Source of the DNA: Tillus elongatus
Taxonomy: Eukaryota; Arthropoda; Insecta; Coleoptera; Cleridae
Assembly (NCBI GenBank): GCA_964006375.1
Contig: OZ023267.1
Location: 21,139,739-21,203,738 of the forward strand
Direction: 5' to 3'
DNA: 64,000 bases
Shown here: one piece after another, positions 47,367 to 61,288 of the stretch
How positions within the stretch are numbered: position 1 is the first letter of the stretch
Layout of the letters: each line of letters opens with the position of its first letter
The notes under the pieces: model-generated
What the model was told of the DNA's origin: nothing
Seen by the model: the letters and a program-made list of their open reading frames with translations, nothing else
Database searches by the model: none
Translations under genes and position numbers: made by a program

Positions 47367-48712
47367 TACAGGATGGCCAATTAAGCGAGGTAAGCGGCTG
47401 TATCTCGGAAACCGTTTACCATAGAGCTTTAGGAAAAAATATCTTTAGTAAACGTGGCCGAGGGAAATCGTTGAAAATTATTTTCAAGTTCGTCGGATGC
47501 CCGCTAGGGTGCGTAAAACCAAGAGGAAATGGAAAAATAAGATATCTCAGTAATATGTCCAGATAAACTGTGTTGAAAATACCTGCAGATAAATTTCGTG
47601 TATATCACGAGCAATTTTTGTTTTGGCTATTTTTCTCTAATTCTTCAAATAAAGTGTTGGGGGTAAGGCAAACATTGATTAGGAAAAAATGAAATATCTC
47701 GGGATCGCCTCATTGGAAAATATTGAACTTAGTGTCGCTTAAAAGAGTATTTCTTGCTCTATCAACTTCATTACAAGATATGTCATTGTTATTGTTACTG
47801 TAATCACTAGATGGCGCTTTTTAAAAATTTAACATTGTTTAAGATTTTTCCCAAGAAACCTAAATACAATGATATAAATATTACTAAATAGATAGAAAGA
47901 GAGCTAAAGGCCAAAGCAAGTGGTGAAAATCCCAAGTCTCTATCTTTTGTTCAATCGGAGATATTAATGAAAAACTGATACTGCAATCTAAAACAAAATT
48001 TAATTCCCTCTAGTGTCTCCTTAAATGCTAAAATTATCTGCCATCACGTTCTACACACTGCTCGAGCCTAATTCGAGTAGAAAAAACACCAGCTTCCACT
48101 TGCGCTGTTGACAGACTACGAATTGCATGTCGAGTGCTATTATTCATATCTTCCTTGCTCGTAAGCTTTGTTTAGAAGATAAGGTTTCTTTATTCGTTCC
48201 CACAAATAAAAGTCTAAGCATGTTAAGTCAGGTGACCTCGCTGGCCAGGGAAATATGATTCCTCTTGCTATCTATCGGCCTGGATACGTCTCATCAAGAT
48301 GTTCTCGCACATTAATTGAAAAATGTGCTGGACAACCATCGAGCATTTTGCCTGGTTTCAAGCGGCACATCTTCCAATAAAACCGGCGATTCATTTCTTA
48401 GAAACTTCAAGAAGAGATTCAAATAAGAGACTGGTCAAAGAAATAGGGTCCAATAATTGTACCTCCTATTACGCCACACCATACATTAAGACTCCAACGT
48501 CCTTGATGTTAAACTTCTCGCATCCAGTGGGGGTTCTCGGTAGACCAATAATGCATATTATACAAATTCACATTACCATCGCTATGACAAGTAGCCTCGT
48601 CCGTCCAAAAAACTTGGGTTAAAAAAAATAGGATTTTCTTGATCATGTCTAAAAGCCAATGGCAATGATCCAGCCTCCGATCATTATCCTGCTCATTTAG
48701 CGCTTGATTCAA

Positions 48713-48717
<5 letters not shown>
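47367..48717 (-). mobile_element. mariner-like element, one end lost at a TA tract
   Basis: The left end has a TIR beginning tacaggatggccaattaagc after TA. The transposase runs on the minus strand from about 48712 to 48035. The opposite TIR is replaced by the TA tract at 48718. This is a different family from the other mariners. Confidence 0.8.
48035..48712 (-). pseudogene. mariner-like transposase, broken
   Basis: Motifs in order: VFWTDEATCHSDGNVNLYN with the first catalytic Asp, HYWSTENPHWMREV, WSLNVWCGVIGGTIIG, a decayed second motif (DGCPAHFSINVREHL, with the preceding Gln-Gln-Asp altered) and RSPDLTCLDFYLWERIKK. Stops and frameshifts occur throughout. The N-terminal DNA-binding part is gone. 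Confidence 0.8.

Positions 48718-48791
<74 letters not shown>
48718..48791. repeat. (TA)n tract
   Basis: About 37 TA units that cut off the mariner 5' side, followed by agggtgcgag. Confidence 0.98.
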
Positions 48792-48795
<4 letters not shown>

Positions 48796-48911
48796 GCGAG
48801 ATTTCGCTGGTAAAGCTAGACTGTGCTTACACGAATGACATTATCAAAGATTTCACTACAGAAAATCACTAGGCATCATATACTTCATAACCTAAAATTA
48901 TTGCCGAATAC

Positions 48912-49293
48912 ACAGGCTGTTCCGTTTGAGCTGTCCATTCACCAACTTCGTTATTTTAAATGGAACTTCTGTATATTTTCACATTTTCGATGTGCTCGAG
49001 TAAGTCTACGTCGAAAATGTATACGGTAGTATAAGCGGAAACCCATCCATTTTTGAGTTATTTCTTCTTTTCCAAAAATAATGGCCATTGCAGTCTCTAT
49101 TTTACAAGTCTCAATCTTGGTAAGTGATAAAGAGAGGATCATCATTTTAGCAAAGCAGGTGCGCAATACTATTGTGATTATTCTAATGTACACTAAAGCG
49201 TGACTAGATATACAGTGCGTTCACAAAAGGGCATCCACTTCTGACAACTTCAACAATCAAAAACTATTTTTTTTCCAAACGGAACAGCCTGTA
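48912..49293. mobile_element. mariner-type MITE
   Basis: Perfect 16-bp terminal inverted repeats acaggctgttccgttt / aaacggaacagcctgt, flanked by TA-containing sequence on both sides. 382 bp, no coding capacity. Confidence 0.8.
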
Positions 49294-49344
49294 TATTATT
49301 ATATCGTTGAACTTGAAATTTAATTACCTTTCATTCTATGTATG

Positions 49345-49460
49345 CATGGGCATGGGTTCCAGTGACCCTAATTGTAGCTCATTTGAAGGCATTTTCCGAA
49401 AGTCTCACCATCGATACCTCTCTATTGGTAAAGTTTCTTAATGAAAATTCACTAAAAGGT
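49345..49460 (+). mobile_element. TA-core Helentron-like repeat, right arm only
   Basis: Blocks catgggttccagtgacccta, gtagctcatttgaagg and gaaaattcactaaaa match the right arm and 3' end of the family. No TA core remains. Confidence 0.6.
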
Positions 49461-49464
49461 TATT

Positions 49465-50455
49465 ATTCCATCTCACTTGCTGCATTCGAACTTTTATCAT
49501 ATTATATAGAGACCCTGTATAAATGTACACTAATACAATTACGTATATCTCTGCGAGGACACACATGTGATGTAAATTATAAGCCATTGTAATATAAACC
49601 GTTCCTATTGTCATCTAGTCACTTAGTGATCCTCTGTTACGTAACATGTTGTATTTCAATGATAAGACAATAAAAGGCCATTTGAATGTGCCCCTGCACA
49701 ATTACATTTCTCTAACAATGCGCATTCTACCCCACCAGATGTAATAACACCAATACAGAAGCCACTAAAGGAATATGAGATATATAAAAGTCTAGCTGGA
49801 TAAATTGTTAACGTTTCATGGACATAAATTACTTTTTTGCGGGTTTAATTTTTCTTGAAATTTGCCTTTAGATAGGCGCATTATAATCCGAGAACGGTAG
49901 AAGATGCGTTTACCGGGCATTAAATGGAACGATAACAAAAATTAAGAGGGTATGCCATAAAGCATATATCACAGTGTCGGGCGGCTTCTATATTTTCTCA
50001 TATGTGTTGAGGAAAGTGTATTTTGTTGGGTTTTCAGAAAGAAGAGTGTTCCTGGAGATAGCAGAATCAGGTTCTAGGAATCACGTTGTTGTAGCCGCAT
50101 CTCCTAATTCCCTAGCTAATGTCTGCACTAGAAAATACTGTCAGATAGTATCCACGTTATTTACTCTCTTTTCTCTCAGCAAACATGACGTAAGCCCCTG
50201 GTTCACAAAAAATAGCAGTGATTTCTTTTCACTTGTAGAAACAGTTATATGCATTTTTAAATAAATATAATTTGATTTATAAACACAAAAATAAATAAAA
50301 AATGCTTACATGACTCAATTTAGACAGCTCTTAAAGATTCCAGATTTTGAGAGGATTTTCAGAAAATTATTTGCTGTTGTAAAGATCACGACTGTAATTG
50401 TTTTTACACAGCCACCAAATGCTTCCGCGACATAACGTGAATATCAGCTTGTTTG
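49465..50455. other. No gene recognised
   Basis: A 96-codon frame at 49974-50264 has no recognisable family. Confidence 0.35.
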
Positions 50456-50460
50456 TTTTA

Positions 50461-51020
<560 letters not shown>

Positions 51021-51429
51021 CAGAAAAATGCACAAAACCAAAATATTTTCTGTGGATAACAAGATGTATTGTATAGTACAGACAAAGATTAGTTTTTCTT
51101 GACGCAAAAAGTTTAAGAAATAACAGAAGAGTTACCTTGAAAATTTTATAGTTTATCTTCTTTAAATGTCAGAGTCGCAATTTGAAACGTCAAAATTTGC
51201 AATCTTTATACGGAGAACCTGAAAAAAATACGGTATAGCAAATTTCATAATAAGTGTGTTTGACAAAGCCTTAAGTTACAGCTTCAACCATCATGTTGCT
51301 TCGTTTTACCAGAGTATTTCCAGAAAATTCATTTCAAATAGACCCATTCTCTGATGATTTGGCAGTAGTATTTAGTAAATGCAGCGGTTCACTAAAATCC
51401 CTCTCATAGCATTTCTATTTAGAAATGCT

Positions 51430-52060
51430 ATGATATTTATCTTGGACCGTTTAGTTTTTCTATTAAAACAGATCCAACTACGTGATCACCAATGATACCA
51501 ACCCATAACGTTCAACTTCTGAGGACGTTGAGTGTGTGTCTGTCGCAGCCAGTGGGGGTTTTCGGCAGCCAAGTATGTGCAATTTGGCCTGTTTACATCG
51601 CTATTCAAAAGAAATGTTGCTTCATCGGAAAACAGAACGTTAGCAGAAGAAATAACATTTCTTTGTAACATGTCCAGCAGTTGTTAACAAAATTGCAGTC
51701 TTCTATGAGACTCACCGTCAATCAACTCTTGAATGGGTTGTAGTTTATAGGGATGCATTTTTTCGTCTTTGAGACACCTTAAAACTGTTGATTGACAAAG
51801 ATTATTTTCACGTGCAACTTGGCGAGTAGAATGTGTTGGTTCTTGTTGAAAAGCCAATAAAATATTGAGCTTTACATCTTCTTCAACAAACTTGGGTCTC
51901 CTAGGCAGTGGTTTAACGTGTCTATAAGAACGAAACTGTGAATGTATCTCAGACACAGTTCCCTGGGTTAGTGGGGGCAAATCTGAATGTTTTTTATTAA
52001 ATAGGTTAACAACTTGTGCCTGTGTTCTACACATATCGCCATTCCCAATCGTCGTTAATA
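51430..52060 (-). pseudogene. mariner-like transposase, N-terminal two thirds
   Basis: 51684-52034 encodes the helix-turn-helix region (STRQVARENNLCQSTVLRCL). An in-frame stop near 51680 is followed by LFSDEATFLLNSDVNRPNC with the first catalytic Asp and ENPHWLRQTHTQRPQKLNV. After a frameshift the frame decays and stops at a small palindrome (tagcatttctatttagaaatgcta, 51408-51431). Same subgroup as the element at 4920-6831. No TIRs seen. Confidence 0.82.
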
Positions 52061-52726
52061 TTTCTGTTTGCAGAGTTTCAGTTAAAGTATCGCATTATTA
52101 GACCAAAAATTACTTGAAATTATCGGAACAAAATTACGACCAAGTTATTAAGAGACCGTACATTCAACACAATACACCACAAAATAAAACAGAACTGGTA
52201 AATTTCACCTTTCACACTGCAAAAATTGGTAATTAATAAGAAACGATTAGTGATACCAAGTACGTTTTAGATAAAAGACAATATAAGAAATTTAAGATAA
52301 GAGTCAGTGAAGAATTCCAGAGCAGATTATTTCGTTGTGTGCAAGTGAATGGAGAACACTTTGAAGATTTATTATAAGAAACGGACGTTTTTATTAAGTT
52401 TATTTTCGAAATTTGAATTTCACGGTAAACTGTTTAGTTTTAATATTCCGGTAGTAAATTTCCACCTGTATTGAAAACTGTAATGTTAGACCATACATAG
52501 GGGGCATCGCCGCATTCAGAAAAATGTGATTCTTCGAATTGTGATGAAAAAATGTAGGGTTGCTATTTAAAAAAAATTGATTAAGTGGTGGGGGTAAAAT
52601 GGTGGGTGTTTAATTTTTTAACTATGATTATAAGATAATGTTCGACAAATTAAACTTCACGGGTCTCAGCGTTTTCCACAAAAACTATTTTTTGCTGAAT
52701 AATGAATTTTATTCCATAAGTGTGTT

Positions 52727-52729
<3 letters not shown>
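52061..52729. other. No gene seen
   Basis: 52640-52690 resembles the gacaaattaaacttcacggg/tcagcgttttccaca block near the mariner TIR at 6755-6790, hinting at a decayed related element. Confidence 0.35.

Positions 52730-52802
<73 letters not shown>
52730..52802. repeat. (TA)n tract
   Basis: About 36 TA units. Confidence 0.98.
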
Positions 52803-53505
<703 letters not shown>

Positions 53506-53995
53506 ATCATTGGAATAAGTTGAAAAGTAGCTGTAACAAGCACTTCAGTAGTATCATCCCTAATCTAAGAAAACAGCCCATTTACAAAGAACTGTTGCTT
53601 CCTAGGTACTTGTCTACGACACTTAACAGAATTATCATAGGCCATGGTGCTTTTAAGTCTCATTTGTATAAAATAAAAGTTGAAGATAATCCATTTTGCA
53701 CAGCTGATTTAAATCATTTGATTTTTTCCTGTATTATACATCATGGACAAAGAAAAATATTATTTTGTAATTTGATAGAATACAATGTTTCCTTTCCACT
53801 TGATGTGACATCACTTATGTATGAAGCTGTTTGTAATCAAAGTGTCATGGTAGCTTTCATGTGTTTTGTTAAAGACTCTAAGTTAGCTAGGTTTATATAG
53901 CTCTTAGTAAAAAGATGATATTCTGAAAATTGGACTGTTCCAATAAATACTGCACCAGTGGCAATATACTATATAGTCTTAAGGGATACTAAATA
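53506..53995 (+). pseudogene. LINE C-terminal fragment
   Basis: The frame to 53900 includes LLPRYLSTTLNRIIIGHGAF, KSHLYKIKVEDNPFC and DLNHLIFSC. This is the conserved region with a Cys-His pattern found after the RT/RNase H part in I/Jockey/LOA-like LINEs. An aataaa occurs near 53990. The upstream part is missing. Confidence 0.7.
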
Positions 53996-53999
53996 AACT

Positions 54000-54555
54000 T
54001 AGCAGATTAATGTATAGTCAGAGAGATAAAAGTATGTTCCTTTGTGTCTTTCCTTGTCTTAACCTCTTTTGTTCGCAGCCTCCCCAGTACGTTAAAAAGT
54101 CACCAGGCTCCATTGGTGTGAAAAGTGTCCCAGTGTTTCTCCTGCAACAACTTGTAGCGTAGATGTGTGCATGCATATGTATGTGTGTGTATGTGCACGT
54201 GAAAAAATAATGTGCATTTTCTGTCCTGCACCTAGTATTAAGTACTGGATGTATAAAGCCTATTGGCATGGGTGCGTATACATGAGTGTATATGCGCTCG
54301 CGTACGTGTGGGTGGATATGTGTGTAAGTTTTAATTTTAGTATATATTTTTAGTAAACAGCAAGTGTATAGCGAGATAAAAGAAGATAAAAGAAAAATTT
54401 CAAGAGCTTGTTAGAGTAGCATTCTTAAGACAGGTTTTTCCATTGTGAAAAGCAAGGTCAGATGCATCCTTGTTCATTTTAAAGATTGACAGTGACTGAA
54501 TGAGCGAGTTCTAAAAGTCAAAACTCTAATAAAAAAATGTATTTTTTATCAAAAA
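54000..54555. other. No gene seen
   Basis: Contains a tg-rich simple sequence at about 54165-54330 and no supported frame. Confidence 0.4.
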
Positions 54556-54559
54556 CGTT

Positions 54560-55027
54560 GCAAATTGGCGTTTTTTAAAATTCTGTCTAGGCTCCTCGTG
54601 ATTTGAGGTTCAAATGGTAAGCAAACAAAGTTTTTTTTCGGCTTTCTCTCTCTAAAAATCGTTAATGCCGCTAACAACTTTTTGTTTTCTGTTTGTTAAT
54701 AAATTTCTCCACTAGGCAAGCAGTGTATCCGTTATATTCGGCCACGTTCTTAATATACATTAATTCTTTGGTATATCTACCTTTACTTAAAGAAAAACTA
54801 ATTAACCTGTGGCCATTTTTTGTGCGTACGTATGATGCGTGTCATTCGGAATGTAGCTTAGAGCGGCGGTTTCCTTTCTATGGACAGCGAGCTCTAAACT
54901 GTCTTTATTTTTGGTAACTAGTACATCTAGCAAGGGTAATTTATTATTCATTTCTAATTCGTGGGTAAATTGTATAGAATCAAATTTATTGTTTAATTTG
55001 GTCATAAAACCTTCTATTCTGCAAATT
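54560..55027 (-). pseudogene. PLE copy, minus strand, partner of a head-to-head pair
   Basis: Minus strand: THELEMNNKLPLLDVLVTKN, ALSYIPNDTHHTYAQKMATG, then EYNGYTACL and the linker start. It is a partial copy that faces the plus-strand copy beginning at 55028. Confidence 0.8.
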
Positions 55028-55918
55028 CCGACGAAGCAAACGTTAAGGTATTTAGAAGAGTTGTTAAAAATGAATAACCTAAATGAAAACGTCTTCAAAG
55101 AATATTTAACTTTAACAAGCCTTTGTATTAAACAAAATATTTTTCAATTCAATAAACAGTTTTCTGAACAACCCCAAGTCACGGCAATGGGCAACCCGCT
55201 ATCGCCATTTATTATATTTCATGAGTAGATTTGAAGGAGATCTTGAAAATGAAAATAAGAGTGTGGTTTCGTTACGTTGATGATATTTTTTCAGTGTTTA
55301 ACACAAACATTTGCAGAATATAAGATTTTATTGCCAAACTAAACAATGAAGTTCATTCTATAAATTTACCTACAAATTAGAAATTAATAATAAATTACCC
55401 TTTCTAGATGTACCAGTTACCAAAAATAAGGATACTTTAGAATTCGATATCCATAGAAAAGAAACTACCACTCTAAGCTACATTCCGAATGACTCACATC
55501 AAACGTACGCACCAAAAATGGCCAGTTTGAATTTTTTAGTAAACAGGTTAATCAATTTTCGTTAAAGTAAAAGTAGATATACCAAATAATTAAAGTACGT
55601 TAAGAACGTGTGGGAATATAACGGATACACTGCTTGCCCAATGGAAAATTAATTAACGAGCAGAAAACAAAGAAGATGTTAAAGGAATTAACGACTTTTA
55701 GAAGAGAGAAAGCCGAAAAAACTTTGTTTACTTACCATTTGAACCTCGAATCACGAGGGGTACAGATAGCATTTTTTAAAAAGCCAATTTGCAACTAACA
55801 TTTTCGACAAAAAATACTTTAAAAAACTTTCTAACTAACTCAAAAGACAAGGATATTACGGACAAAATGTCGGAAATGTATGAAATAAGTTGTAAAGATT
55901 GTGATCCTAAATAAGTCT
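55028..55918 (+). pseudogene. PLE copy, plus strand, first of two in tandem
   Basis: RT from KQTLRYLEELLKMNNLNENV through QVTAMGNPLSPFI and FRYVDDIFSVFNTN (after a deletion) to LPFLDVPVTKN, the linker and the first codons of GIY-YIG (EMYEISCKDCD). It stops mid-endonuclease at 55918, where RT sequence starts again. Confidence 0.8.
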
Positions 55919-56848
55919 GACAAACAAACCCAAGTCACGGCAATGGGCAACTCGCTATCGCCATTTATTGCAGACCTTTTCATGAGTAGATGTGAAAGAG
56001 ATCGTGAAAATGAAAATAAGTATTTTCCTAGAGTGTGGTTTCGTTACGTGGATGATATTTACGCAGTGTTTATTAACACAATCATTTGCAGAATATAAGA
56101 TTTTATTTCCAAATTAAACAATAAATTTGATTCTATAAAAATTACCCACGAACTAGAAATTAATAATAAATTACAATTTCTAGATGTACTAGTTAACAAA
56201 AATAAAGACACTTTAGAGCTCGATGTCCATAGAAAGGAAACTGACACTCTAAGCCACATTCCGAATGACTCGCATCATACGTACGCACAAAAAAAATTGC
56301 CACAGGTTAATCAATTTTCCTTAAAATAAAAGTAGATATACGAAAGAATTAAACTACTTTAAGAACGGGGGGAATATAACGGATACACTGCTTGCCCAGT
56401 GGAAAAATTAATTAACGAACAGAAAACAAAGAATATGTTAGAGGGATTAACGACTTTTAGAAGAGAGAAAGCCGAAAAAACTTTGTTTGCTTGCCATTTG
56501 AACCTCGAATCACGGGAGGTCTAGATAGCATTTTAAAAAAGCCAATTTTCCAGCAACATTTTCGACAAAAAAATACTTTAAAAAACTTGCTAGGTAACTC
56601 AAAAGACAAGGATATAACGGAAAAAATGTCGGGAATTTATGAAGCAAGTTGTGATCCTAAATACGTCTGACAAACAAAAAGATATATTGTAATTAGATTC
56701 AAAGAGCATTTAGCACAATTAAAATACGGTACTATAGATAGATCTTTCGTCGTACAACATATTTGTGATAATAATCACCACGTTAATGAGGAGAATGTAA
56801 AATTAATAAAAAATGTTAGACAACCAGGACAGCTAAACGCCTTCGAAA

Positions 56849-56942
<94 letters not shown>

Positions 56943-57155
56943 CTTAATATAGTAATAATGAAAAGTGTATGGATCTCGCTCCGCCGCCTACTGGTAGTTT
57001 CCTGATAAATTGCTTTACAAAATAAATACCGGCGGAAGCACGTCCGATAGATAATAAATGAATACAGATATTTCCGCCAAACGAAATATGTTAATTTTTG
57101 TGTCGTTGGACCTCCCTAAATCGTTAGTGATCGACTACCTGCAGAATAATATAAA
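55919..57155 (+). pseudogene. PLE copy, plus strand, second of two in tandem
   Basis: Restarts at QVTAMGNSLSPFIADLFMSR, then FRYVDDIYAVFINT, LQFLDVLVNKN, the linker, GIY-YIG (RFKEHLAQLKYGTIDRSF) and NAFES, where a TA tract (56849-56940) intrudes. It continues to the terminal repeat at about 57020. The terminal repeat is split at 57155 by Helentron-like repeats and resumes at 58753. Confidence 0.82.
56849..56940. repeat. (TA)n tract inside PLE
   Basis: About 46 TA units at the position gaaagtagatatattgc of the uninterrupted copy at 35.1 kb. Either a local expansion of gatatatt or an insertion. Confidence 0.97.
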
Positions 57156-57629
57156 TATAAAACTCGGGACACAGCAAGTGCGTTATGGTAGTGAATTTTT
57201 ATTAAATGCTTCAAATTCAAATAACTCAATTTTTTATAAACTTAGAGAGTTTAATTTTACGACGTAGTAAGGTCTTTCCTAAGGCAAGATATCCACAAAA
57301 TTTCATTAAAATAACTTTGTAATTTTCGGAGAAAAGAATTTTTTTCGAAAGAAAATTTAAAATTTGAATAACTCAATTTTGTCTAAACTGAGAAAGTTGA
57401 ATTTTGGTACGTAGTAAGATCTCTTCTGGTGCAACATATATAGTACATTTCATTAACACAGCTTTGTTACTTTCGGAGAAAAAAAATTTTTCGAAAGAAA
57501 ACTCAAAATTTTTCCGGGAAACCCCGTTCGATTTTTCTGGATAACGAACTCATCCAAGCCATTAATAAAATAAAGGCACTTGCCAAGTTTCATCGAAATC
57601 GGTTAATTATTTTTTGAGTTATGAGACGG

Positions 57630-57709
<80 letters not shown>

Positions 57710-57716
57710 ATATAAA
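57156..57716 (+). mobile_element. TA-core Helentron-like repeat nested in PLE terminal repeat
   Basis: Begins tataaaactcgggacacagc after PLE sequence, contains gtgcgttatggtagtgaatt, left-arm blocks, and a TA tract at 57632-57706. The right arm is cut short after ataaaaatt. Confidence 0.8.
57632..57706. repeat. (TA)n tract inside Helentron-like repeat
   Basis: About 37 TA units. Confidence 0.98.
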
Positions 57717-58084
57717 AATTAAACCTATTTACAAATGAACTGTAATAAGATATTATGCTGTGACAATACCTCTCTCAAGCAGTGGCGATTTCTCCTAGTG
57801 AGCTAGGTGTGCGCCGCACACCCTAAAATATAATCAAAATGTGCACAGTTATATATGTTTTATTGCTTTTTCTTTAGACTTAATACACTACATATTTTAT
57901 GACAATCGATTTAATTTACTTATTTGATTTCATAAATAGTCGGTTAATAGTGACTTGGAATGAAGTAGATACCACGTTTCTAACATATTCAGAGAATATG
58001 AGTAGATCAATAGCAACTGGGAGTGAATTCGGTCAGTCCCCGACCCACATGTTACAAAAGTTAGGAAAATACCATTGATTTTAA
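57717..58084. other. Unassigned segment with a hAT-like start
   Basis: cagtggcgatttctcctagt at 57780 resembles a hAT terminus, but no second end or transposase was found. Confidence 0.3.
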
Positions 58085-58752
<668 letters not shown>

Positions 58753-58890
58753 TAGAGTTTTGGATATAAGAGGATTATTCATCCTCTGATGCCGCTAACT
58801 TGGTTAGTGAAACCAGCGTCAGGTTTTTTAAAGTCTGTTGTGGTGATCTGGGTTTTCCAAGTGTGCGTATATTCAAAGACTGGCCGTAAG
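58753..58890 (+). repeat. PLE terminal repeat, resumed after nested insertions
   Basis: Continues tagag-ggatataag, the hammerhead, and gttgtggtgatctgggtttt with ccaagtgtgc, matching the 32231-32522 terminal repeat. It completes the PLE begun at 55919. Confidence 0.8.
58782..58822 (+). ncRNA. Hammerhead ribozyme in PLE terminal repeat
   Basis: CTGATGC (58786-58792, last base changed from A), stem II GCTAAC/GTTAGT paired around TTG, GAAAC (58809-58813), then CAGCGTC. Stem II is the best preserved of this subfamily. Confidence 0.7.
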
Positions 58891-59757
58891 TCTTAAATAC
58901 ATTAACACTGCTGAATACGATAATTTGTAATTTTCTTTATATTCCGAGCAAAGTGGAGAAGCGTCGCAAAGTCAAGTTGGCATCCTGTATGTAAATGTTA
59001 ACGTTAGGGAATATGTAGCCTGGAAGGTGGCATTATGGAATCGCTAATAGAGCTTTGCCTAAAAGTTATTACAGCAATTTCATTTGACCTGCCTGAGCAA
59101 GTAAATGTGACATTGACGTCTGAAAACTAATATATGTCTGGTAGGAAATTTAAACAGTTTTCTTTGCACCAAGGAGGAGTATTCATTCCCACGCCATTAA
59201 CTGAATCTTAATTAAATATTTTCCTCGAGCTGATATCTCCAAGTGTCACATAACTATGCAGAGGCATCTTACCTCCCCCTCTAAGTCTTTTCGCCTTCCA
59301 CGGCTCCGTAATTTGGGAGTCTGGCAGGTAAAACGGGAGAACGTACAACATTAGACTAGAAATACAGGTGTGCATATATCTTTACCTGGTTGAAATCAAC
59401 CCCTCAGGATGTAATATCTACGAGCACCAAGGAAAGGTGGTGTATTTGTTACGGTAACGACATGGTCTCACTAGACATCTAGAGAATAGACCTGAAATAT
59501 TTATAGGTGTGTAACGTTACATGAAGTGTTGTTTAATGTTGGCTCATACGTTCTCATTGTTATTTCAAGGCACAAATAAGGTAAGGTCGATACTTCGAGC
59601 TTCCAGGGAAAATATTCTTTGAGCCAGATAGTATAGTGGTAGGAAAAATAAAGAATTTAAACTCTGGAGGGTATGTTGTTTACGAGGACATTAGTAACGC
59701 ATTGATTTAGGTTTAATATTTAACGTATATTGTTGTGAAAGGATACTTTAGCGAATT
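58891..59757. other. No gene recognised
   Basis: Unassigned single-copy-looking sequence; no long frame. Confidence 0.35.
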
Positions 59758-59867
59758 TTCGTAGAAAGAAAGCGTCTAAGAGGAGATTGCAGCTTTTGAT
59801 TTTTGAAAAATGTCTTCAAATAATCCCAGACTAGCACCTGTAGAACCCATGTTTTAAGTATACTTGA

Positions 59868-59869
<2 letters not shown>
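59758..59869 (-). mobile_element. TA-core Helentron-like repeat, right arm only
   Basis: Minus strand shows catgggttctacaggtgcta and a gcgaattttcgtag-type end, followed by a TA tract and then the CR1 3' end. Confidence 0.6.

Positions 59870-59941
<72 letters not shown>
59870..59941. repeat. (TA)n tract at LINE junction
   Basis: About 36 TA units between a Helentron-like right arm and a CR1 3' end, the same arrangement as at 13362-13441. Confidence 0.98.
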
Positions 59942-59944
<3 letters not shown>

Positions 59945-60135
59945 CAACAACACACCACGAGCGCTCACAGCCTAAATACTATCGTACCGTGGGTATCGAC
60001 AAGGAGGAAAGAGGCAACTTGTTAATTCGGGACTTGAAGGTTTGGATGTTCTGAGGAGAAGTAGAAAAATGTGCCGGCAAGGAATTCCACAACTTGGAAG
60101 TCCGCGGGACAAAAGAGCGGGCATAAGAAGATGTT

Positions 60136-60264
60136 CTATGTCTGGTGACCTGGGCAGTAAAAGGGTGCATTCGCTCTGTTCCCCTGGTAAATCTGTTGGG
60201 GGCAGCAGGTGGAGGAACTATGGAAGAAAGCTCCTCTGAGCAGTGCCCGTGCAGATATATATAA

Positions 60265-60311
<47 letters not shown>

Positions 60312-60792
60312 CACCAACGGTACGTCGGTGAGCAAGAAATGGCAGCCTTTGGGTGAAGGTAGGGTCACCGATGAGACGTATATCTCTCTTCTGAATGAAG
60401 TCTGGGATAGCGAGTGTAGAAGCGGCAGCAACACCCCAGATGTGGGAGCAGTATTCGAGGTTTGGCCTTATTTGTGAAGTATATAAGGTATAGAGATTAG
60501 CTGGTGAAAAGTATTTGCGAGCCCAGAAGAGGAAACCTAATTTCTTAGCAGCCACGTCTGCAATTGATGTGGCATGTTGGTGCCAATTGAGATTTCGATC
60601 CACAGAAATGCCAACAAGTGAAAAGGGCTCATTACTTTGAATAACTTGGTTATTCATTGTGATGGGTCTAGGGCTGGTGTATCTCTTATGAGAAAGAAAG
60701 CAAGACAGAGATTTGGTGGGGTTGAATTGTACAAGATTTCTACTTCCCCAGTCTAATATAGTTTGGAGATCCACGGAGGTAGAACCATCCAT
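60136..60792 (-). pseudogene. CR1 RT thumb and C-terminal segment
   Basis: 218 codons open. Residues 62-130 contain the conserved LGISVDRNLNWHQH-like block (as LVGISVDRNLNWH) and LEYCSHIWG. The last third reads SLSLSL because a (GA)n repeat lies in the gene. Confidence 0.8.
60267..60309. repeat. (GA)n tract inside CR1
   Basis: About 20 GA units at the site that holds (GA)5-6 at 13768 and (gtcag)n at 42646. Confidence 0.95.
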
Positions 60793-61288
60793 CGAACATC
60801 ATCTAATTGGGCTAAAGAGACAGGCTTATAATATTGTATATTTGAGTGGAGAGTGCTGTCATCCAAGTAACTGTGAACTGGTTTAGATGTGCTAGAGAGG
60901 AGGTCACTGATGTTAAAAAGAAACAAAGTATGGGCTAAAGCTAAACCTTGAGGAACTGGATATAGTTTAGAGGAATGGCCATCTACGGCAACAGAAATGC
61001 TCCTGTTGGAGAGGATATTTTATGTCCAGGTACAGAGTTTTGGCGGTAGGCAATAGGCCGGAAGTTTATTAAGTAGAGCTGCGTGCCAGACCTGGTCGAA
61101 TGCTTTGGATATGTCTAGAGCGACAATCTGGGATTCACCATGTAGTTCCATAGACTTGTTCCAAGAATGGGTGACAAAGGAAAGGAGTTCGGTAGTTGAT
61201 CTGCGCTGACCGAATTCATACTGCCTGTCGCGGATTAGACTGTGTTTTTCAAGACATTTTAGTAATTCGGTGTTTATATACTTTTTCA

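Noticed and set aside
57779..58084. hAT transposon
   Set aside because: One terminus-like word only; no second end, 8-bp duplication or transposase.
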